A DNA stretch of 5,741 bases, taken from CAYRCJ01 sp964422785. Lineage in GTDB: Bacteria; Patescibacteriota; Minisyncoccia; UBA11713; 2-01-FULL-45-33. This document shows positions 1 to 5,740 of this stretch, piece after piece. The notes under the pieces are model-generated. The model searched no databases and was not told the DNA's origin. It worked only from the letters and a program-made list of their open reading frames with translations. A program made the translations under genes and the position numbers. The DNA is taken from the NCBI GenBank assembly GCA_964422785.1, contig CAYRCJ010000041.1, positions 1 through 5,741 on the forward strand, given 5' to 3'. How positions within the stretch are numbered: position 1 is the stretch's first letter; every line of letters starts with the position of its first letter.

Positions 1-18
1 TGATATTTTCAAAAAAAT

Positions 19-1167
19 ATGAAAAATAAAATTTTAATATTAATAATACTTGTCTTGATCGGGATTTTGGCATTTTTCTATTCCAAGTGGCATCGCGGTT
101 ATTTAAATGGCTCATCGACGGCGGATGTCAGTGATTTTGTAAATAAAACTTTTAATGATAATAGAATTGCGAGTCCATCCGCCAAGGAACAGGTTATAAC
201 TGAAGAAAAATCCGCAGTGAAAGAAAAAGAAATTTGCGGCGGCAAAGATCAAAATAACTTTGATTGTTACGAAGCTTATTACACAAATTTGGTTAAAAAC
301 GAAAGTATTAAGACCGCCTTTGATGATTTAAGGGCGCGCTATCCGGTAAGTGAATACATAAAATCTCAATGCCATCCGCTTACTCATGTAATCGGGAGAG
401 AGGCCTCTTTAAAGTTTAAAGATGTATCTGATGCCTATGCGGCAGGGGATAGTTTTTGTTGGTCCGGCTATTATCACGGGGTTTTGGAGGGAATTATCGG
501 CCGGATTGGTTTCAATAATTTGGCAAAAAGTATGGATTCGATCTGTTCAGAAGTAGCCAAAAGGAAACAATATTCTTTTGATCACTACAATTGCGTTCAC
601 GGCTTGGGGCATGGAGTTATGGCGATAACAAATGATGAGCTTTTTAAGTCTTTGGCGATTTGCGATAACCTTAAAGACGGATGGGAGAAGCAATCGTGTT
701 GGAGCGGGGCTTTTATGGAAAATATTATAGTAGACAACAAAAATCATTTTACAAAATACTTAAAAGCAAGCGAGCCGTTGTATCCTTGCGACGCGGTTGA
801 AGATGGATACAAAAACACATGCTATCTGATGCAGACTTCTTATATGCTAAAAATTACCAACGGCGATTTCAAAAAAGTTTTTGATCTTTGCGGGGGCGCC
901 GGCCTGGGATACAAAGACACCTGCTTTCAAAGTTTGGGGCGCGACGCGTCGGGCAGAAGCGTAAGCGATGTCGTCCAGACAAAATCTTGGTGCATGCTTG
1001 GCAAGGGTTTGGAGGAGCAACAAAACTGTTTTATCGGGGCTGTAAAAGATTTTATGTCTTATCTCCACGACGACAAGCGCGCGAGAGAACTTTGCGCGTC
1101 ACTTGATGTAAAAGAATTGCAGGTCGCATGCTCCGGCACAGTAGATTCATACTCTAAGATTTTTTAA
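19..1167 (+). CDS. Membrane-anchored cysteine-rich repeat protein, unknown function
   Basis: I do not recognise this 382-residue family. Residues 5-21 form one hydrophobic segment behind lysines 2 and 4, so it is probably a signal anchor with the rest outside the membrane; there is no lipobox. Residues 22-72 look like a polar linker. The remainder holds 16 cysteines, mostly in pairs: 73/83, 176/192, 215/227, 257/268, 291/302, 325/337 and 359/371. The first cysteines of the last four pairs are exactly 34 residues apart (257, 291, 325, 359). CWSG occurs twice (147, 227). Histidines cluster at HPLTH (119, 123), YHG (153) and VHGLGHG (194, 198). I infer an extracytoplasmic helical solenoid closed by disulfides, with a possible metal- or cofactor-binding centre. 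An in-frame TGA at 1-3 with no start codon before ATG 19 fixes the earliest start. No Shine-Dalgarno sequence is visible. The gene is surely coding; its function is unknown. Confidence 0.9.
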   Translation: MKNKILILIILVLIGILAFFYSKWHRGYLNGSSTADVSDFVNKTFNDNRIASPSAKEQVITEEKSAVKEKEICGGKDQNNFDCYEAYYTNLVKNESIKTAFDDLRARYPVSEYIKSQCHPLTHVIGREASLKFKDVSDAYAAGDSFCWSGYYHGVLEGIIGRIGFNNLAKSMDSICSEVAKRKQYSFDHYNCVHGLGHGVMAITNDELFKSLAICDNLKDGWEKQSCWSGAFMENIIVDNKNHFTKYLKASEPLYPCDAVEDGYKNTCYLMQTSYMLKITNGDFKKVFDLCGGAGLGYKDTCFQSLGRDASGRSVSDVVQTKSWCMLGKGLEEQQNCFIGAVKDFMSYLHDDKRARELCASLDVKELQVACSGTVDSYSKIF

Positions 1168-1202
1168 TACTATCTCTGGACTATTTTTTTTGTTGTGTTA
1201 TA

Positions 1203-1208
1203 TATAAT
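1203..1208 (+). promoter_or_regulatory. Probable -10 box upstream of the small orphan gene
   Basis: An exact TATAAT lies 35 nt before the ATG at 1244, in the 76-nt gap after the cysteine-rich gene. Transcription would begin near 1215 and leave a leader of about 29 nt. The -35 region is poor: the best candidate, TGGACT at 1177-1182, sits 20 nt upstream, which is longer than ideal. In this AT-rich stretch a chance match is possible. I see no hairpin terminator for the preceding gene; the T-run at 1184-1191 has no stem before it. Confidence 0.4.
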
Positions 1209-1232
1209 TTGGAGTTTGCCCAAAATTTAGTA

Positions 1233-1240
1233 GGGGAGGG
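1233..1240 (+). promoter_or_regulatory. Strong Shine-Dalgarno sequence for the small orphan gene
   Basis: The run GGGGAGGG contains GGAGG (1235-1239), which is complementary to the usual CCUCC at the 3' end of 16S rRNA. It ends four bases before the ATG at 1244 and supports that start. It stands out because none of the other genes whose starts lie in this window has a comparable site. Confidence 0.8.
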
Positions 1241-1243
1241 ATA

Positions 1244-1630
1244 ATGTTGTACAACAGAGGAAGAACGCCTGCACCAAATGTTGATGAGGCCATTAAGGAG
1301 ATTTTCGAGCTCTACTTTCAGAGAAACTTTGGACCGGAGCTTCATGAAAATTGTCCGGGATGCAAAAGGGAGCTTTCTCCCGAAGAGATGGAAAAAGATC
1401 TCAGGTATCAGGAAAAGCTTGCGGAGCTGTTTTCTAAAACTATTAAGAAAACTTTTTCAGATGAAGAAATTATCAGTCATCTTTACCCCGGACTTAAAAA
1501 CGGATTTGTCTCAAAGTTCTTGGAGTTAGCATTTGTTTTTTGCTATCAAGATGCCACGGAATTACGAAGATCAATATTCGGCGACGAAGGCTTTGACGGA
1601 AATGAATACAATGAAAGAAGGATAGTATAA
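1244..1630 (+). CDS. Small acidic CxxC protein, unknown function
   Basis: A 128-residue, probably cytoplasmic protein that I cannot assign to a family. No signal peptide or membrane segment is visible. It is rich in charged residues, about 24 acidic against 18 basic by hand count, and looks mainly helical. The one recognisable motif is H34-x-x-C37-P-G-C40, half of a zinc-ribbon-like site; the only other cysteine is C100. H34 with C37 and C40 could bind a metal, perhaps as a dimer, but four clear ligands are not present. A TATAAT box and a strong Shine-Dalgarno sequence upstream and a hairpin terminator eight bases past the stop suggest a single-gene transcript, which strengthens the case that it is real. 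It could be a small regulator or an adaptor; nothing in the sequence decides this. Confidence 0.82.
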   Translation: MLYNRGRTPAPNVDEAIKEIFELYFQRNFGPELHENCPGCKRELSPEEMEKDLRYQEKLAELFSKTIKKTFSDEEIISHLYPGLKNGFVSKFLELAFVFCYQDATELRRSIFGDEGFDGNEYNERRIV

Positions 1631-1638
1631 TCTGAACA

Positions 1639-1670
1639 AAAAACCTCCCGATGGCCATCGGGAGGTTTTT
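1639..1670. terminator. Two-way intrinsic terminator, perfect 32-bp palindrome
   Basis: The arms are AAAAACCTCCCGATGG and CCATCGGGAGGTTTTT, perfectly symmetric about 1654/1655. In RNA it would fold as a stem of about 9 bp (CCTCCCGAT with ATCGGGAGG) closed by GGCC. A run of five T follows on the plus strand (1666-1670), and six A precede it (1638-1643), which become the U-tract on the minus strand. It therefore fits as terminator for both the orphan gene ending at 1630 and the convergent rpmB ending at 1672. Confidence 0.92.
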
Positions 1671-1671
1671 C

Positions 1672-1881
1672 TTATTTAGATTTTGCCGCTTTCGCTTTGA
1701 GATGTTTTCCGGATCGCAGGCATTTGGTGCAGATCTTGATGCGCCCGCCGGACGGCAAAGCGGCCCATTGCAAATTGGGATATTTTCTGCTTCTCTTGGT
1801 TGGGTTATACTTACCTCTGAGGAGCCTACGCGTCCCCATTATAATAGAACCCTTTTCGCAGATTGTGCATACTCTCGCCAT
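1672..1881 (-). CDS. rpmB: 50S ribosomal protein L28
   Basis: A 69-residue protein with the L28 pattern: MARVCTIC at the start, a basic middle with KRSRKYPNLQ (residues 29-38), then a GGRIKICTKCLRSGK stretch (45-59). Cysteine pairs C5/C8 and C51/C54 make this the zinc-binding (C+) form. L28 is a small protein of the large ribosomal subunit. The lysine-rich tail (60-69) is typical of an RNA-binding end. The gene stands alone here, not next to rpmG, faces the orphan gene across a shared terminator and diverges from the M50 protease with 29 bp between start codons. No Shine-Dalgarno sequence precedes the ATG: the transcript-sense sequence just before it is TGCTTATAAAT. The TATAAA there is too close to the start codon to be its -10 box, so I could not place the promoter. 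Confidence 0.95.
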   Translation of the reverse strand: MARVCTICEKGSIIMGTRRLLRGKYNPTKRSRKYPNLQWAALPSGGRIKICTKCLRSGKHLKAKAAKSK

Positions 1882-1890
1882 ATTTATAAG
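1863..1890 (+). promoter_or_regulatory. Possible promoter for the M50 protease gene
   Basis: TTGTGC (1863-1868) and TATAAG (1885-1890) are 16 bases apart, giving a start near 1897 and a leader of about 14 nt. The -10 box matches the sigma-70 consensus at five of six positions, the -35 at only three. The -35 part lies inside the 5' end of rpmB, so transcription of the two divergent genes could interfere. Confidence 0.3.
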
Positions 1891-1910
1891 CAGTCTAACA
1901 TATAAATTAA

Positions 1911-2534
1911 ATGAATCAAGGCCTGGAATTTATTTTCCAAATTTTGATATTAATTTTTTCGGTGGTAATACACGAGGTTTCTCACGGCCTGGCTGCTTTG
2001 TATTTGGGTGATAACACCGCAAAGGACGAAGGAAGGCTCACGCTAAATCCAATAAATCACCTCGATCCCTTCGGATCTATTTTGCTTCCTATAATCACTT
2101 ATTTGTCCGGCGGTTTTATTTTCGGCTGGGCAAAACCTGTTCCTTATAATCCATACAATCTGCGAAATCAAAAATGGGGCCCGGGCGTGGTCGGGGCGGC
2201 CGGCCCAATTTCTAATATTATAATCGCGATAGTCTTCGGAATGATAATAAGATTCTCCGGCTATTTATCATTTTTGCCGGGGCCATTTTTCCAAATTGCT
2301 CTTTATATAACATTTTTAAATATAGTTCTTGCGGTTTTTAACTTAGTCCCAATCCCGCCGCTGGACGGTTCAAAAGTTCTTTTCGCGCTTTTCCCGAAAA
2401 TATCTTTTAAGGCGCAGGCGTTTATGGAGCGCTACGGAATAATTTTGCTCTTGGTTTTCATTTTTTTCCTTTCAGGAATTGTTCTCCCGATAGCCTCATT
2501 TATTTTTAGGCTGATAACCGGTACCGGAATCTGA
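1911..2534 (+). CDS. Site-2-type membrane zinc metalloprotease, M50 family
   Basis: A 207-residue, very hydrophobic protein with the M50 intramembrane protease hallmarks. HEVSH at 21-25 lies in the first membrane segment (zinc ligands H21 and H25, catalytic E22). NLVPIPPLDG at 144-153 supplies the third ligand, D152. GWAKPVP (72-78) and GPISN (98-102) are typical of the compact YwhC-like branch, which lacks the PDZ domain of RseP. Roughly five or six membrane segments are visible (about 6-30, 55-72, 94-115, 125-147, 175-200). Such enzymes cut substrates within or beside the membrane; the substrate cannot be inferred here. A TAA at 1908-1910 lies immediately upstream in frame, so ATG 1911 is the first possible start. 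No Shine-Dalgarno sequence is present. It ends one base before the nested inverted repeat ahead of rpsL. The family call is secure, the physiological role is not. Confidence 0.95.
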   Translation: MNQGLEFIFQILILIFSVVIHEVSHGLAALYLGDNTAKDEGRLTLNPINHLDPFGSILLPIITYLSGGFIFGWAKPVPYNPYNLRNQKWGPGVVGAAGPISNIIIAIVFGMIIRFSGYLSFLPGPFFQIALYITFLNIVLAVFNLVPIPPLDGSKVLFALFPKISFKAQAFMERYGIILLLVFIFFLSGIVLPIASFIFRLITGTGI

Positions 2535-2581
2535 TTGACCATGTTAAATTCCGCGAACGCGGACCCATTTAACATGGTTGA
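2535..2581. repeat. Nested inverted repeat with asymmetric CCC bulge
   Basis: The outer arms ACCATGTTAAAT (2538-2549) and ATTTAACATGGT (2567-2578) are perfectly complementary over 12 bp, and G-U and U-A pairs could extend the RNA stem to 2535/2581. Inside them, TCCGCG (2550-2555) and CGCGGA (2558-2563) form a second GC-rich arm pair around AA. Three C bases (2564-2566) are unpaired on one side only. It begins directly after the protease stop codon. A T-rich stretch follows at about 2586-2596, but it is separated from the stem, so this is not a standard terminator. It may be a weak terminator, an operator, or a copy of a dispersed palindromic repeat. Confidence 0.9.
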
Positions 2582-2604
2582 CGCTATTTTCTTTTTGTGA
2601 TAAG
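2578..2604 (+). promoter_or_regulatory. Candidate str operon promoter
   Basis: TTGACG (2578-2583) matches the -35 consensus at five of six bases and overlaps the right arm of the inverted repeat. GATAAG (2599-2604), preceded by TGT (2596-2598), resembles an extended -10 box, but the spacer of 15 is short. Transcription would start near 2611, leaving about 6 nt before the rpsL ATG, an almost leaderless mRNA. The operon could instead be read through from the protease gene. Confidence 0.35.
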
Positions 2605-2616
2605 CTCGATTCTATT

Positions 2617-3030
2617 ATGCCGACGATCCACCAGCTCACAAAACATGGGCGCAGAAAGATGAAGTATAAGCCCAAGGCCGTAGCCTTGCGAAAGGGTTTT
2701 AATGTACTAAAAAATCGCCCGCAGCTCTACGCTTCTCCTTTCAAGCGAGGCGTTTGTTTGTCGGTAAAAACAATGACCCCCAAAAAACCAAACTCCGCTT
2801 TGAGAAAAGTGGCTCGTGTGAGATTGACCAATGGAATGGAAGTCACTGCCTATATTCCCGGCGAAGGGCACCAGCTCCAGGAGCACTCTGTGGTTATGTT
2901 GCGGGGAGGGAGAGTAAAAGATCTTCCTGGAGTGAGGTATCACATTGTGAGAGGAATTTTGGACACAACGGGAGTTCAAAATAGAAAACAGCAAAGGTCA
3001 AAATATGGCGCGAAAAGACCTAAGGCGTAA
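2617..3030 (+). CDS. rpsL: 30S ribosomal protein S12
   Basis: S12 sits at the 30S decoding centre and helps check codon-anticodon pairing. This 137-residue copy has the usual core: KRGVC (43-47), TPKKPNSALRK (54-64), GEGHQLQEHS (82-91), GGRVKDLPGVRYH (97-109) and the tail SKYGAKRPKA. K56 and K101, equivalent to the lysines altered in many streptomycin-resistant mutants, are the normal residues. D102 corresponds to the aspartate that is methylthiolated in E. coli. Like the Bacillus form and unlike the E. coli one, it has about 13 extra residues between the N-terminus and KRGVC. I chose ATG 2617 because MPTIHQL is the normal S12 start. An in-frame TTG at 2578 would add 13 unrelated residues and overlaps both the hairpin and the promoter candidate. 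There is no Shine-Dalgarno sequence. First gene of the str operon. Confidence 0.97.
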   Translation: MPTIHQLTKHGRRKMKYKPKAVALRKGFNVLKNRPQLYASPFKRGVCLSVKTMTPKKPNSALRKVARVRLTNGMEVTAYIPGEGHQLQEHSVVMLRGGRVKDLPGVRYHIVRGILDTTGVQNRKQQRSKYGAKRPKA

Positions 3031-3048
3031 AATTTTATAATTTAAAAA

Positions 3049-3519
3049 ATGAGAAGAAAAACAAAATCCAGAAAAGAAGTGTCTCCAGATCCTATGTACG
3101 GATCTATTTTGGTTTCCAAATTTATCAATCATCTGATGTACGACGGAAAAAAATCAACCGCTCAGCGCGTTGTTTGGGGTACTTTGTCGGAACTTAAAAA
3201 AATAAAAAAAGACGAAGAGGCTTTGGCTGTGCTTGAGGCCGCTATTAAAAATATTTCTCCGCAGGTTGAGATCAGGCCGAGAAGAGTGGGCGGGGCGACT
3301 TATCAGGTGCCGAGAGAAGTAAACGCATCAAGAAAACTCGCGTTGGCGTTTAGATGGTTGATCGCCGCGGCTCGAGGCAAGAAGGGAAAACCGATGAATA
3401 AGAAATTGGCGGAAGAAATTTTGCTGGCTTTAAAAAACGAAGGCTCCGCTATCAAAAAGAAGCTCGATACCCACAGAATGGCCGAGGCAAACCGCGCATT
3501 CGCGCACTTTGCCTGGTAA
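3049..3519 (+). CDS. rpsG: 30S ribosomal protein S7
   Basis: S7 binds the 3' major domain of 16S rRNA, starts assembly of the 30S head and lines the E-site region. The 156-residue sequence has standard length and motifs: a basic N-terminus MRRKTKSRK, DPMYGS (14-19), LMYDGKKSTAQ (29-39), PRRVGGATYQVPREV (77-91) and the C-terminal MAEANRAFAHFAW. It starts 18 nt after the rpsL stop, in an A/T-only spacer, and has no Shine-Dalgarno sequence. In E. coli the longer rpsL-rpsG gap folds into the site through which S7 represses its own operon; 18 bases cannot hold that structure, so feedback control, if any, must work differently. Second gene of the str operon, followed nine bases later by fusA. Confidence 0.98.
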   Translation: MRRKTKSRKEVSPDPMYGSILVSKFINHLMYDGKKSTAQRVVWGTLSELKKIKKDEEALAVLEAAIKNISPQVEIRPRRVGGATYQVPREVNASRKLALAFRWLIAAARGKKGKPMNKKLAEEILLALKNEGSAIKKKLDTHRMAEANRAFAHFAW

Positions 3520-3528
3520 TATCTTTAT

Positions 3529-5619
3529 ATGGCACGCGATTACCCGATAGAAAAAACTAGAGACATCGGCATTATTGCCCATATCGACGCCGGGAAAACA
3601 ACTGTTTCCGAGCGGGTGCTTTTTTATACCGGAGTATCCCACAAAATAGGGGAAGTTCACGAAGGCGCAGCTATTATGGACTGGATGGAGCAGGAGCAGG
3701 AGCGGGGTATTACAATTACTTCCGCCGCTACAACTTGTTTTTGGACGCGCACTTACGCCGCGGGAGAACACAGAATAAATATTATCGATACTCCCGGTCA
3801 CGTGGATTTTACCGCTGAGGTTGAGAGATCGCTCCGGGTTTTGGATGGAGGAGTGGTTGTGTTTGACGGAGTCGCGGGAGTTGAGCCTCAGTCCGAAACA
3901 GTATGGAGACAGGCTGACAAATACAAAGTTCCAAGAATTTGTTTCGTAAACAAACTCGACCGAATGGGCGCGAGCTTTTTTAAGAGCTACCAATCAATTT
4001 TGGAGCGTCTAACTCCTAATGCCATTCCTGTTTGTATTCCGGTCGGTCTCGAAGGAGATTTCGCCGGAATTATCGATTTGATAAGAATGAAGTTTATTAA
4101 GTTTGAAGGAGAGCACGGTGAAAAAGTAATTGAAGCCGAAATTCCTGAAGATAAAAAGAAAGAAGCCGAAGAGTGGCGCCACAAATTGGTTGAAAAAGTT
4201 TCCGGAGAAGATGACGGACTCACTGAAAAATACCTTGAAGGAAAAGAAATTTCCGAAACTGAAATACGGAATGTTTTGAGAAAATGCACTATTGCTTACA
4301 AATTGGTACCGGTTTTTTGCGGATCCGCTTTGAAAAATAAAGGAGTTCAATTGATGTTGGATGGCGTAGTGGATTACTTACCGTCTCCGGCTGATCTCCC
4401 ACCGATAAAGGGCACCGATATAAAAACGGGCGCGGAAATTTTGCGTCACGCCGTAGACAATGAGCCCTTTACTGCTCTTGCCTTCAAGCTTCAATCTGAT
4501 CCGTTTGTCGGCCAGCTTACGTATTTTAGAGTTTATTCCGGGACGCTTTCGGCCGGCTCTTATGTTTTAAATTCCACATCCGAGAATAAAGAGCGGGTGG
4601 GCAGAATTTTGCGTATGCACGCAAACCATAGAGAGGAAGTAAAAGAAATGTATGCGGGGGAGATCGGCGCGATCGTCGGTTTGAAAAATACCAGAACCGG
4701 CGATACTCTCTGCGATCCCGATCATCCGATAATGCTCGAGAAAATCACTTTTCCTGAACCGGTGGTGTCTCTCAAAATTGAACCCAAAACAAAAGCGGAC
4801 CAAGAAAAAATGGGCTTGGCTCTGCATCGTTTGTCGGAAGAAGATCCGACATTTAGAATCAAGGGGAACGAAGAAACATTGGAAACCATTATTTCCGGAA
4901 TGGGCGAACTTCATTTGGAAATTATTGTGGATAGAATGAAGAGAGAATTTAAAGTGGAGGCCAATGTCGGCCGTCCTCAAGTTGCCTACAAAGAAACAAT
5001 CAAAAAAGAAGCGGAAGCGGAAGGAAAATACATTAAACAATCCGGAGGCCGCGGGCAATACGGACACGTGCGCTTGAGAGTGAGGCCGCTTGAACAAGGC
5101 AAGGGTTTTGAATTCGAAAACGATATTAAAGGGGGGGTGATTCCTCAGGAGTTTATTCCCGCGGTTGAGAAAGGAATAAAGGAATCTCTCGATAAGGGAG
5201 TGGTGGCGGGTTTCCCGATGGTAGACATTGAAGCTACTCTTTACGATGGTTCTTACCACGAAGTAGACTCATCCGAAGCCGCGTTCAAAATTGCCGGCTC
5301 AATGGCTTTTAAAGAAGCCGCTAAGCGCGCAAACCCGATTATTTTGGAACCAATAATGAAAGTGGAAGTAGTAAGCCCGGATAAATTCTTGGGTGACATC
5401 ACCGGCGATTTAAGTTCAAAGAGAGGCAGAATAGAAAATTTGTCCGAAAGAATGAATGTAAAAGTTGTGGACGCCAAAGTGCCGCTTTCGGAAATGTTCG
5501 GGTATGTTACAAAACTTCGCTCAATGACAGAGGGCCGCGCTTCATACACAATGGAATTTGATCACTATGAAGAAGTTCCGGCAAACATCGCGGAATTAAT
5601 CAAAGAAGGAAAGAAATAA
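3529..5619 (+). CDS. fusA: Translation elongation factor G
   Basis: EF-G is the GTPase that moves tRNAs and mRNA through the ribosome after peptide bond formation, and with ribosome recycling factor it splits spent ribosomes. The 696 residues match the full five-domain protein. The G domain (about 1-285) carries AHIDAGKTT (17-25), RGITIT (59-64, switch I threonine), DTPGH (87-91, with catalytic H91), NKLD (141-144) and CGSALK (264-269). Domain II covers about 300-400 and domain III about 405-480, with EEDPTF and GMGELHLE. Domain IV (about 482-605) has GGRGQYGHV (506-514). Domain V (about 606-685) has EPIMKVEVVSPDKFLGDITG and ends MTEGRASYTMEFDHYEEVP. All GTPase motifs look intact, so it should be active. 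It starts nine bases after rpsG in an AU-rich gap without a Shine-Dalgarno sequence. A terminator directly follows and tuf is absent. Confidence 0.99.
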   Translation: MARDYPIEKTRDIGIIAHIDAGKTTVSERVLFYTGVSHKIGEVHEGAAIMDWMEQEQERGITITSAATTCFWTRTYAAGEHRINIIDTPGHVDFTAEVERSLRVLDGGVVVFDGVAGVEPQSETVWRQADKYKVPRICFVNKLDRMGASFFKSYQSILERLTPNAIPVCIPVGLEGDFAGIIDLIRMKFIKFEGEHGEKVIEAEIPEDKKKEAEEWRHKLVEKVSGEDDGLTEKYLEGKEISETEIRNVLRKCTIAYKLVPVFCGSALKNKGVQLMLDGVVDYLPSPADLPPIKGTDIKTGAEILRHAVDNEPFTALAFKLQSDPFVGQLTYFRVYSGTLSAGSYVLNSTSENKERVGRILRMHANHREEVKEMYAGEIGAIVGLKNTRTGDTLCDPDHPIMLEKITFPEPVVSLKIEPKTKADQEKMGLALHRLSEEDPTFRIKGNEETLETIISGMGELHLEIIVDRMKREFKVEANVGRPQVAYKETIKKEAEAEGKYIKQSGGRGQYGHVRLRVRPLEQGKGFEFENDIKGGVIPQEFIPAVEKGIKESLDKGVVAGFPMVDIEATLYDGSYHEVDSSEAAFKIAGSMAFKEAAKRANPIILEPIMKVEVVSPDKFLGDITGDLSSKRGRIENLSERMNVKVVDAKVPLSEMFGYVTKLRSMTEGRASYTMEFDHYEEVPANIAELIKEGKK

Positions 5620-5647
5620 AAAACACCCCCAAAGTTGGGGGTGTTTT
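5620..5647. terminator. Two-way intrinsic terminator after fusA
   Basis: The arms AAAACACCCCC (5620-5630) and GGGGGTGTTTT (5637-5647) pair perfectly around the loop AAAGTT. T-rich sequence continues to 5652 on the plus strand. On the minus strand the six A at 5618-5623 become a U-tract. It ends the str operon right after the fusA stop and can also end the convergent gene whose stop is at 5651. Confidence 0.93.
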
Positions 5648-5650
5648 GTT

Positions 5651-5740
5651 TTATTTATAACCTACCAGCACAAGCTGTTTTTTTAACTTTGGATTTTCTT
5701 CGGCATTTATAAATATCGGCTTAACGGGGCCGCTCGGCCA
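5651..5740 (-). CDS. C-terminal fragment of an unidentified convergent gene
   Basis: Partial gene cut by the window edge: only the last 29 codons and the TAA stop (complement of 5651-5653) are present. The piece reads WPSGPVKPIFINAEENPK at its upstream end and finishes LKKQLVLVGYK. It is the only minus-strand frame open to the edge here; the other two meet stops within the same 90 bases. Its stop lies three bases from the two-way terminator, as expected of a real convergent gene. The basic-hydrophobic ending is not enough to name a family. Short length keeps some chance that it is a random open frame. Confidence 0.55.
   Translation of the reverse strand, partial: WPSGPVKPIFINAEENPKLKKQLVLVGYK

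Noticed and set aside
1184..1191. Run of eight T after the cysteine-rich gene as a terminator
   Set aside because: The preceding bases contain a short direct repeat (ACTAT twice) but no inverted repeat that could form a stem.
1644..1649. CCTCCC in the terminator could pair with the GGGAGG ribosome-binding site of the same gene
   Set aside because: The local terminator stem uses the same bases, is far stronger, and forms close by, so long-range pairing is unlikely.
1840..1845. TATAAT on the plus strand inside rpmB as a protease promoter
   Set aside because: It falls in conserved rpmB codons and has no convincing -35 box at the proper distance; the site at 1885-1890 is better placed.
1651..2011. 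Plus-strand open frames over rpmB and the protease start
   Set aside because: They run antisense to rpmB or out of frame with the protease and have no family-like sequence.
2578..2616. TTG start giving rpsL 13 extra N-terminal residues
   Set aside because: S12 proteins begin at MPTI-type sequence, the added residues do not resemble the family, and the segment overlaps a hairpin arm and promoter-like boxes.
3430..3993. A 187-codon minus-strand open frame opposite the rpsG end and fusA start
   Set aside because: It lies wholly antisense to two certain, conserved genes, crosses their boundary and its translation shows no recognisable domain; it is a coding shadow.
4567..5259. A 230-codon minus-strand open frame opposite fusA
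   Set aside because: Antisense to EF-G domains II-IV, with a phenylalanine- and histidine-rich composition typical of shadows of lysine/glutamate-rich genes.
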